Shown: piece by piece, positions 1 to 4,822 of the stretch
Numbering within the stretch: position 1 is the first letter of the stretch
Layout of the letters: each line of letters begins with the position of its first letter
From: DATBLE01 sp046734415
GTDB taxonomy: Bacteria > Actinomycetota > Thermoleophilia > Gaiellales > Gaiellaceae
Reading direction: 5' to 3'
Length of the DNA: 5,530 bases
NCBI GenBank assembly: GCA_046734415.1
Contig: JBKPRD010000318.1
Location: 1-5,530, forward strand
Translations under genes and position numbers: made by a program
The notes under the pieces: model-generated
Told to the model about the DNA's origin: nothing
The model's input: the letters and a program-made list of their open reading frames with translations, nothing else
The model's database searches: none

Positions 1-42
1 GTGGGGGTACGGCGCGTGCAAGAGGCAGCGGCGCGCATCTGA
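1..42 (+). CDS. Possible 3' end of an upstream gene (partial)
   Basis: Frame 1 is open from the left edge to a TGA at 40-42 and reads VGVRRVQEAAARI. The arginine/alanine-rich, helix-like end is compatible with a real C-terminus, but only 13 residues are visible. The other two frames are also open here, so the assignment is weak. In many actinobacteria lysA (diaminopimelate decarboxylase) lies directly upstream of hom; nothing in these residues confirms that identity. Confidence 0.25.
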   Translation: MGVRRVQEAAARI

Positions 43-51
43 GCGCTCCGC

Positions 52-57
52 TAGGGT
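52..57 (+). promoter_or_regulatory. Candidate -10 element for a leaderless hom transcript
   Basis: TAGGGT at 52-57 matches the TAnnnT -10 consensus of actinobacterial housekeeping promoters. Exactly 6 bases separate it from the GTG at 64, so a normal -10 to +1 distance would start transcription on the initiator G. No convincing -35 hexamer is seen around 28-35. The AGGG inside the same hexamer (53-56) could instead be a weak ribosome-binding site with a 7-base spacer. The promoter reading is inference from motif and spacing. Confidence 0.45.
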
Positions 58-63
58 CGATTC

Positions 64-1365
64 GTGGCGTCGGTCGACGTTCCGGTCGGGCTGCTCGGGT
101 ACGGGACGGTCGGCTCCGCGGTCGATCGGCTGCTCCGGGAGCAGGCCGCGGACATCGAGCGCGCGACGGGGCACCGGCTGCGCGTCGTCCGGGCGCTCGT
201 CCGCGACGCGACGCGCGAGCGCGGCGCGGGCGGCGCGCTGCTGACGGAGGACGTCGCCGAGATCCGCGACGACCCGGAGGTGGCGGTCGTCGCGGAGGTG
301 ATGGGTGGGCTCGAGCCGGCCGGCGACTACGTGCTCGAGCTCCTGCGTGCGGGCAAGCCGGTCGTGACCGCAAACAAGCAGCTCGTCGCCCGCCGAGGCG
401 CGGAGCTCTTCGCGGTCGCGGCCGAGGCGGGGGTGCAGCTGCGCTTCGAGGCCTCCGTCTGCGCGGCGATCCCGGTGATCAAGGTGCTGCGCGAGGCGCT
501 GGTCGTCTCCAACGTGCACCGCGTGCTCGGCATCGTCAACGGGACGACGAACTTCGTCCTCACCGAGATGGAGGGCGGCGCCACGTACGACCAGGCGCTG
601 GCCGAGGCGCAGCGGCTCGGCTACGCCGAGGCAGACCCGACCGAGGACGTCTCCGGCCGCGACTCGGCCGCGAAGATGGCGATCCTCGCGACCGTCGCGT
701 TCGGCTCACGCGTCACGCCCGACGACGTGGCGTGCGAGGGGCTCGAGCGCGTCGGGCCGGCGGACGTGGAGGCGGCGCGAGAGCTCGACATGGTCGTCCG
801 CCTGGTCGGCGCCGCGACGCTCGTGGACGGGCAGGTCGACGTCCGCGTCCGGCCGGCGCTCGTCGACCGGCGTCACCCGCTCGCGGCGATCGAGGGTGCC
901 TTCAACGCGGTCTCGCTCCAGGGAGACGCGATTCGGGAGATCACTCTCGAAGGCCCGGGCGCAGGCGGGCTCGAGACCGCCTCGGCCGTCGTCGCCGATC
1001 TCGTCACGATCGTCGGCACGACCGGCACCGGCTTCCTCCAGAACGACGCCTGCTGGCGCGACCTGCCACGGCTCCCGGAAGGCGAGGCCGTGTCGCCCTT
1101 CTACGTTCGGGTCGAGGTCGCCGACCGGCCGGGCGTCCTCGCGCTCGTGGCGCAGCGGCTCGCGGCGCAGGACATCTCCGTCGCCCGCCTGGTCCAGCGG
1201 CCGGACGACGACAGCGCGACGCTGCACATCGTCACCCACGAGGCGCCCGCGGGGCGGCTTCGAGAGGCGCTCGACGAGATCGACGCGCTCGACGAGACCA
1301 GAGGCCGCGCCTCGGCGCTCGCGGTGATCTCCGACCGGGGCGTAGCGGAGCTCGGTTGGCGTTGA
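64..1365 (+). CDS. hom: Homoserine dehydrogenase (NAD(P)-dependent, with C-terminal ACT domain)
   Basis: Catalyses the NAD(P)H-dependent reduction of aspartate semialdehyde to homoserine, the branch-point step to threonine and methionine, in the cytoplasm. The 433-residue length is typical of monofunctional bacterial enzymes such as Bacillus Hom. Residues 9-20 hold the Rossmann dinucleotide loop GYGTVG. ANKQLVA at 103-109 carries the conserved lysine (K105). NGTTNF at 159-164 and the block 186-204 (GYAEADPTEDVSGRD then K204) form the substrate and catalytic region; E189, D200 and K204 line up with E208, D219 and K223 of the classical enzymes. GPGAGG is at 297-302. Residues about 346-420 (starting FYVRVEVADRPGVLA) form an ACT domain, which usually mediates feedback by threonine. 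The segment usually written EASVxGGIP reads EASVCAAIP. The GTG start sits just after a candidate -10 element. The 3' end overlaps thrC. Confidence 0.96.
   Translation: MASVDVPVGLLGYGTVGSAVDRLLREQAADIERATGHRLRVVRALVRDATRERGAGGALLTEDVAEIRDDPEVAVVAEVMGGLEPAGDYVLELLRAGKPVVTANKQLVARRGAELFAVAAEAGVQLRFEASVCAAIPVIKVLREALVVSNVHRVLGIVNGTTNFVLTEMEGGATYDQALAEAQRLGYAEADPTEDVSGRDSAAKMAILATVAFGSRVTPDDVACEGLERVGPADVEAARELDMVVRLVGAATLVDGQVDVRVRPALVDRRHPLAAIEGAFNAVSLQGDAIREITLEGPGAGGLETASAVVADLVTIVGTTGTGFLQNDACWRDLPRLPEGEAVSPFYVRVEVADRPGVLALVAQRLAAQDISVARLVQRPDDDSATLHIVTHEAPAGRLREALDEIDALDETRGRASALAVISDRGVAELGWR
1347..1350 (+). promoter_or_regulatory. Ribosome-binding site for thrC
   Basis: GGAG at 1347-1350 lies inside the end of hom. 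It is 5 bases from a TTG at 1356 and 11 bases from a second in-frame TTG at 1362. The spacing favours 1356. The second TTG forms a TTGA stop/start overlap with the hom stop codon and remains possible. Confidence 0.55.
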
Positions 1366-2210
1366 CGGTCACCCTCGGCGAAGGCAGCACGCCGCTGCTC
1401 CCCGCGCCACGGCTGTCCGCGCGCCTCGGCTGCGAGCTCTGGCTCAAGTGGGAGGGCGCGAACCCGACCGGGAGCTTCAAGGACCGCGGGATGACGGTCG
1501 CGGTCTCGCGAGCGCTCGAGCGCGGTGCCCCGGGCGTGGTCTGCGCCTCGACGGGCAACACCGGCGCGTCGGCGGCGGCCTACGCGGCGCGCGCCGGACT
1601 GCCGTCCGTGATCGCCCTCCCGAGAGGAGCCGTCGCACGCGGCAAGCTCGCGCAGGCGATCGCCGTGGGGGCGGAGCTGCGGGAGGTCGACGGAACGTTC
1701 GAACAGGCCCATGCGCTCGCGCGCAGGCTCGCCGACGAGGAGGGCTGGGTCAATGTCAACTCGACGAACCCCGACCGGATCGAGGGCCAGGCCTCCGCTG
1801 CCCGCGAGGTGGTGCAGGAACTCGGCGGGCCGCCCGACGTGCTCGCGCTCCCGTACGGCGGGGGCGGGAACACGCTCGCCTACGCGCGCGGCTTCGACGA
1901 GGCCGGGGCCGGAAAGCCGCGCCTCCTTTCCGTCCAGTCGGCGCAGCGGGTGGACACGGTCGCGACCGCGATCCGGATCGCTGAGCCGGTCCATCGAGCG
2001 CAGGCGGAGGCGGTGACGGAGGTGTTGACCGTCGCAGACGACGTGCTGCTCGAATGGTGGCGGGCGATCGGCCGGCTCGAGGGGCTGTTCTGCGAGCCTG
2101 CCTCGGCCGCCGGAGTCGCGGGCGTGGCCCAGGTGCGACCCGTGGGCCGCGTCGTCTGCGTCATCACCGGTCACGGCCTGAAGGATCCGGACGCCGCGGA
2201 GCAGCTGTGA
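1356..2210 (+). CDS. thrC: Threonine synthase (PLP-dependent, compact form)
   Basis: Converts O-phospho-L-homoserine to L-threonine and phosphate, the last pathway step. It is a fold-type II PLP enzyme. From the TTG at 1356 it is 284 residues: LGEGSTPLL at 7-15, the PLP-lysine motif NPTGSFKDRG at 36-45 with K42 as the Schiff-base lysine, the STGNT substrate loop at 65-69, the phosphate-binding glycine loop YGGGGN at 167-172 (GNAGN in Bacillus ThrC), EPASAAG at 247-253 and TGHGLKDP at 271-278. Relatives of the Bacillus/actinobacterial type have about 350 residues. This one lacks the usual N-terminal extension of about 20 residues before LGEG, is shortened around 196-201 and lacks a C-terminal tail. 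All recognised catalytic motifs remain, so it is probably active. TTG at 1362 is an alternative start. It overlaps hom upstream and thrB downstream by 4 bases. Confidence 0.93.
   Translation: MALTVTLGEGSTPLLPAPRLSARLGCELWLKWEGANPTGSFKDRGMTVAVSRALERGAPGVVCASTGNTGASAAAYAARAGLPSVIALPRGAVARGKLAQAIAVGAELREVDGTFEQAHALARRLADEEGWVNVNSTNPDRIEGQASAAREVVQELGGPPDVLALPYGGGGNTLAYARGFDEAGAGKPRLLSVQSAQRVDTVATAIRIAEPVHRAQAEAVTEVLTVADDVLLEWWRAIGRLEGLFCEPASAAGVAGVAQVRPVGRVVCVITGHGLKDPDAAEQL
2198..2201 (+). promoter_or_regulatory. Ribosome-binding site for thrB
   Basis: GGAG at 2198-2201 lies in the last codons of thrC, 5 bases upstream of the GTG at 2207. It supports that GTG as the thrB start and indicates translational coupling across the GTGA overlap. 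Confidence 0.6.
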
Positions 2211-3004
2211 GTATCCAAGTTCGCGCGCCGGCGACGACGGCGAACCTCGGACCGGGCTTCGACTGCGCGGCCGCGGCGCTCGACCTCTGGAACGAGGTCG
2301 AGATCGCCGAGGGCGACCGGCCTCCGGACCCGGCGCACATCGGCGTGCGCGCATTCGGACTCGTCGCTTCGCCCGAGGGGCTCGAGTTCCGATGGACGTC
2401 GATCATTCCCCGCGCCCGCGGCCTGGGCTCGAGCGCCGCGACAATCGCGCTCGGCCTTGTCGCTGGAGCGCGCTGGTCGGGGCAGGAGCTCTCCGCGGAG
2501 GACCTGCTCGCCCGCGGAGCGCCGCTCGAGGGACACTCGGACAACCTCGCCGCATGCCTCGCCGGCGGCGTGTGCCTCACCTGGGACGGGCGGATCGAGC
2601 GGCTCGCGACGACGCTCCCGCTTTTGCCTGTCGCGGTCGTTCCGACGGAGCAGGTGCGGACGGCAGACGCACGCCTCGCGCTGCCCGGCCAGGTCTCGCA
2701 TGACGACGCGGCGTTCACGGCCGCCCGCGCCGCTCTCCTCGGTGCAGGTCTCGCCCGCGGCGACCCGGCACTTCTGGCGGCTGCATTCGCGGACCGGCTG
2801 CACGAGCCCTATCGGCCGTCGCGAATCCTCGATGACGTGCGGGCCGCGCCGCCGCAGGGCGCCGTCGGTGCGACGCTCTCGGGCTCCGGGCCGACCGTGA
2901 TCGTCTGGGCCGACGACGTCGACGCCTGTGCAGCCGAGCTCGCGGAGCGCTTCCCGGCCGAGGAAGTGCTGCCGCTCGCCGTCTCGGCGGAGGGCGCTGC
3001 CTGA
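2207..3004 (+). CDS. thrB: Homoserine kinase (GHMP kinase family)
   Basis: Phosphorylates L-homoserine with ATP to O-phosphohomoserine, the substrate of the ThrC encoded next to it. It starts at GTG 2207, overlapping the thrC stop as GTGA, and is 265 residues. GHMP signatures appear in order: N-terminal RAPATTANLGPGFDCA (6-21); motif 2, IPRARGLGSSAA (67-78), which is the ATP phosphate-binding loop; EGHSDNLAACLAGG (108-121), matching the EGHxDNxAP region of homoserine kinases; VPTEQVRTADAR (145-156), matching the substrate-side segment; and motif 3, GATLSGSGPT (221-230). It is somewhat shorter than the usual 290-310 residues, mostly through a reduced segment between about 35 and 65. An upstream in-frame extension is possible but would run through thrC and lacks family similarity. 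It is the last gene of the thr operon; no clear terminator follows. Confidence 0.95.
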   Translation: MSIQVRAPATTANLGPGFDCAAAALDLWNEVEIAEGDRPPDPAHIGVRAFGLVASPEGLEFRWTSIIPRARGLGSSAATIALGLVAGARWSGQELSAEDLLARGAPLEGHSDNLAACLAGGVCLTWDGRIERLATTLPLLPVAVVPTEQVRTADARLALPGQVSHDDAAFTAARAALLGAGLARGDPALLAAAFADRLHEPYRPSRILDDVRAAPPQGAVGATLSGSGPTVIVWADDVDACAAELAERFPAEEVLPLAVSAEGAA

Positions 3005-3034
3005 GGATCCTGCGGCAGCTTGAGATCGCCGCCC

Positions 3035-3413
3035 GGGGTCGAGTGGCGGCGGATCGAAAAGGTCGCGTAGCGATCGCTCCGCCAGCTGCTGCAGCGGTAC
3101 TCGGGGCGCCTGGTCGACGAGGCCGTGGACGCCCTGCGGACGCTCGCGCCGCCAACATCCTCAGAGCCGAGCACGAGCCATGGCTCACGATCGACCCGAA
3201 GCCGATCGTCGCCGAGCGCGCCTACGACACCGTTGCGATCGTGCGCGACGCGGAACCGACACGGGCGGAGCTCCGTCGGCGCCTCGACGCGCTCTCCGAC
3301 CTGCTCGGCCTCGACCGCGAGCGGATGCGGCTGTGGGGGACCCGGGGAAGTGCCTTGCCTGGGACGACTCGGACGAGGCCCGGCTCTTTGCGGCGGTAGG
3401 CTCTCGGCGATGA
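3035..3413 (+). pseudogene. Degraded C-terminal remnant of an APH_6_hur-type kinase (aminoglycoside/hydroxyurea phosphotransferase family)
   Basis: Similarity to the C-terminal half of this small-molecule kinase family is spread over three frames. Frame 2 reads RRIEKVA, a TAG stop at 3068-3070, then LLQRYSGRLVDEAVDALRTL up to about 3148. Frame 1 continues from about 3148 with AANILRAEHEPWLTIDPKPI, then AERAYD, and later LRRRLDALSDLLGLDRERMR and LWG, ending near 3339. Frame 3 finishes with CLAWDDSDEARLFAAVGSRR and a TGA at 3411-3413. Family members normally read about 15 residues between the LVDEA helix and the NIL segment, including the catalytic HxDLH. Here the two pieces are joined directly, so the catalytic aspartate is missing. 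The N-terminal half would have to lie in what is now thrB. I infer a dead gene truncated on its left, with at least one stop, one out-of-frame deletion and one further frameshift. Sequence similarity is from memory of the family. Confidence 0.7.
3397..3402 (+). promoter_or_regulatory. Candidate -10 element for a leaderless flavoprotein/sulfurtransferase transcript
   Basis: TAGGCT at 3397-3402 fits the TAnnnT consensus and lies 7 bases before the ATG at 3410, so transcription would begin at or next to the start codon. There is no good Shine-Dalgarno sequence before this ATG, which agrees with leaderless initiation. No clear -35 hexamer is seen. The motif lies within the last codons of the decayed kinase gene. 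Confidence 0.4.
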
Positions 3414-4024
3414 GCGCGATCACGGGTGACGAGCTCCGAGAGCTGATGGGCGAGCCGTCCGCGCTCGTCTGCTCGAAGGTGAATGACCGGCTCAACGACC
3501 TCACCCGGCAGTTCGTCGAGCAGTCTCCGTTCCTCTGCCTCGCGACATCCGCCGCCGACGGGACGTGCGACGTGAGCCCGCGCGGCGACCCGGCGGGCTT
3601 CGTGCGGATCCTCGACGAGCGCACCCTGCTCCTCCCGGACCGGCCGGGCAACCGGCTCGCCGACTCGCTCCGCAACGTGCTCGAGAACCCGCACGTCGCG
3701 CTCCTGTTCGTCATTCCCGGCGTCTCCGACACGTTCCGAGTCAACGGTCGCGCAGAGATCGTCACCGACCCGCAGCTGCTCGAGCCGTGCGTGGTGGAGG
3801 GCAAGGTGCCGAAGCTCGCGCTGCGGATCACGATCGAGCAGGCGTTCACGCACTGTTCGAAGGCGTTCCTGCGGGCGCAGCTGTGGGACCCGGAGGGGTA
3901 CGTCGACCGCGGCGAGCTGCCCTCGCCCGGTGAGGTGATGCGGTCGCTAAACCCGGAGGTCGAGCCCGAGACGTACGACGCCGAGCGCACGGAGCGGTAC
4001 GCCCGGCGCGAAGGCTTCTACTGA
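3410..4024 (+). CDS. PPOX-class FMN-dependent flavoprotein, MSMEG_1061/DR_2398-like
   Basis: A 204-residue protein of the pyridoxamine 5'-phosphate oxidase-like split-barrel superfamily; members bind FMN (or F420) as cytoplasmic dimers. Family marks: the N-terminal LRELMGEPS (9-17) and KVNDRLND (23-30); the barrel core FLCLATSAADGTCDVSPRGD (41-60), PAGFVRILDERTLLLPDRPG (61-80), NRLADSLRNVLENPHVALLF (81-100) and VIPGVSDTFRVNGRAEIVTD (101-120); and the C-terminal THCSKAFLRAQLWDP (147-161). SPRGD and LLLPDRPGNRL are the stretches that suggest the MSMEG_1061 group. The substrate is unknown, and this is unlikely to be true PdxH. The C-terminal 40 residues are acidic/basic and poorly conserved. The ATG at 3410 gives the normal family N-terminus. 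Its stop overlaps the sulfurtransferase start as CTGA, so the two proteins are probably made together. Confidence 0.9.
   Translation: MSAITGDELRELMGEPSALVCSKVNDRLNDLTRQFVEQSPFLCLATSAADGTCDVSPRGDPAGFVRILDERTLLLPDRPGNRLADSLRNVLENPHVALLFVIPGVSDTFRVNGRAEIVTDPQLLEPCVVEGKVPKLALRITIEQAFTHCSKAFLRAQLWDPEGYVDRGELPSPGEVMRSLNPEVEPETYDAERTERYARREGFY
4010..4014 (+). promoter_or_regulatory. Ribosome-binding site supporting a CTG start for the sulfurtransferase
   Basis: GAAGG at 4010-4014 lies 6 bases before the CTG at 4021. It is a modest Shine-Dalgarno match at ideal spacing, and it supports CTG 4021 in a frame that otherwise lacks a usable initiator. Confidence 0.4.
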
Positions 4025-4749
4025 TCTACCGATTCGTCGACTGCGGGTACGACCTCGCGAGGGTCGATGCGGGACGGGAGGCATACCTCCGCGAGCACGT
4101 TCCCGGCGCCTCGTTCCTCGGCATCGACGAGCTGTCCGACCTGTCGGTCGACAGGCAGGGGCGGCACCCGCTGCCGAGTGCGGAGCGCTTCGCCGCCGCC
4201 GCCTCGCGGGCCGGGATCGGAGACGGCGTCTTCGTCGTCGCCTACGACCACGGCGGTGCGGGCGGGGCTGCCCGGCTCTGGTGGCTGCTCCGGCACTTCG
4301 GCCACGACGACGCAGCCGTCCTGCGCGGAGGATTCGACTCGTGGCTCGGCCCCGTGCGCGGCGGCGAGGAGAAGATCGGCGCTGGCAACTTCGTCCCGCG
4401 ACCGCGCACCGGCGACACCGTCGACGCCGAGGAGCTCGCAGGGCGACTCGGCGAACCCGGGCTCGTGGTCGTCGACGCCCGCGCGCCGGAGCGCTACCGC
4501 GGCGAGGTCGAGCCGATCGACCCGGTCGCCGGTCGCATCCCCGGCGCCATCAACTGGCCGTACGCCGCCGCCGCGAACGTCCCGCCCGGGCTCCTCGCCG
4601 CGGACGAGATCGTCGTCTACTGCGGCTCCGGCATCACCGCCTGCGTCGACCTGCTCGCGCTCGCGAAGGCCGGGTGGCCGGACGCGAAGCTGTATCCCGG
4701 GTCGTGGAGCGACTGGTGCACTCGCGGGCTCCCGTCCGAAACCGGCTAG
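4021..4749 (+). CDS. Two-domain rhodanese / 3-mercaptopyruvate-type sulfurtransferase, probable CTG start
   Basis: Transfers sulfur from thiosulfate or 3-mercaptopyruvate to thiophilic acceptors through a cysteine persulfide. Counting from CTG 4021 it is 242 residues. The N-terminal non-catalytic rhodanese domain (about 1-112) has REAYLREHVPGASFL (19-33), GRHPLP (47-52), ARLWWLLRHFGHDDAAVL (84-101) and GGFDSW (103-108). The catalytic domain (about 133-236) has DARAPERYRGEVEPIDPVAG (152-171), RIPGAINWPY (172-181), the active loop CGSGIT with C201, and LYPGSWSDW (224-232). CGSGIT resembles the CGSGVT loop of E. coli SseA, favouring mercaptopyruvate over thiosulfate. The usual GHIPGA reads GRIPGA, and the protein is shorter than the usual 270-290 residues at its N-terminus and before the active loop. 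From the stop at 3931 to GTG 4354 the frame contains no ATG, GTG or TTG; starting at 4354 would lose the first domain. CTG 4021 gives a CTGA overlap with the flavoprotein gene. Confidence 0.9.
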   Translation: MIYRFVDCGYDLARVDAGREAYLREHVPGASFLGIDELSDLSVDRQGRHPLPSAERFAAAASRAGIGDGVFVVAYDHGGAGGAARLWWLLRHFGHDDAAVLRGGFDSWLGPVRGGEEKIGAGNFVPRPRTGDTVDAEELAGRLGEPGLVVVDARAPERYRGEVEPIDPVAGRIPGAINWPYAAAANVPPGLLAADEIVVYCGSGITACVDLLALAKAGWPDAKLYPGSWSDWCTRGLPSETG

Positions 4750-4760
4750 GCGAACTTCGT

Positions 4761-4798
4761 GGCGTTCGAAACCCTGTCTCTGAGACCGGGGTTGCGCC
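4761..4798 (+). terminator. Hairpin between convergent genes, candidate bidirectional terminator
   Basis: An interrupted inverted repeat lies 11 bases after the sulfurtransferase stop. The core GTCT (4776-4779) pairs with AGAC (4783-4786) around a 3-base loop. After one mismatch CCC (4772-4774) pairs with GGG (4788-4790). AA (4769-4770) pairs with TT (4792-4793), and GGCG (4761-4764) pairs with CGCC (4795-4798). No U-tract of intrinsic type follows on either strand, only a mildly T-rich AATTCTTGT at 4808-4816. Position between two converging genes supports a terminator role, possibly Rho-assisted. It could also be a copy of a dispersed repeat. Confidence 0.5.
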
Positions 4799-4822
4799 AA
4801 CAGTGCCAATTCTTGTCCACAG

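Noticed and set aside
1..63. A threonine attenuator or riboswitch ahead of hom
   Set aside because: Only 63 bases are visible, with no threonine-rich leader frame or terminator hairpin, and the likely promoter leaves no leader.
1101..2354. A 417-codon open frame on the minus strand opposite hom, thrC and thrB
   Set aside because: It is antisense to three well-identified genes and its translation is arginine/proline-rich low-complexity sequence typical of shadow frames in high-GC DNA.
3005..3045. An intrinsic terminator after thrB
   Set aside because: No stable hairpin followed by a T-run was found just downstream of the thrB stop.
3043..3399. A possible intact 118-residue gene starting at GTG 3043
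   Set aside because: Only the middle stretch (about 3148-3339) resembles a protein family; the first 35 and last 15 residues are out-of-frame sequence, which fits a frameshifted remnant better.
2809..3990. A 393-codon minus-strand frame across the thrB end, kinase remnant and flavoprotein gene
   Set aside because: It spans unrelated plus-strand coding regions, has serine/arginine-rich composition and shows no recognisable domain.
4354..4749. A single-domain rhodanese starting at GTG 4354
   Set aside because: There is no ribosome-binding site, and strong first-domain sequence continues in frame upstream, so the longer CTG-initiated form is preferred.
4018..4809. A 263-codon minus-strand frame opposite the sulfurtransferase
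   Set aside because: The plus strand here encodes clear rhodanese motifs; the antisense translation is acidic and arginine-rich with no domain.
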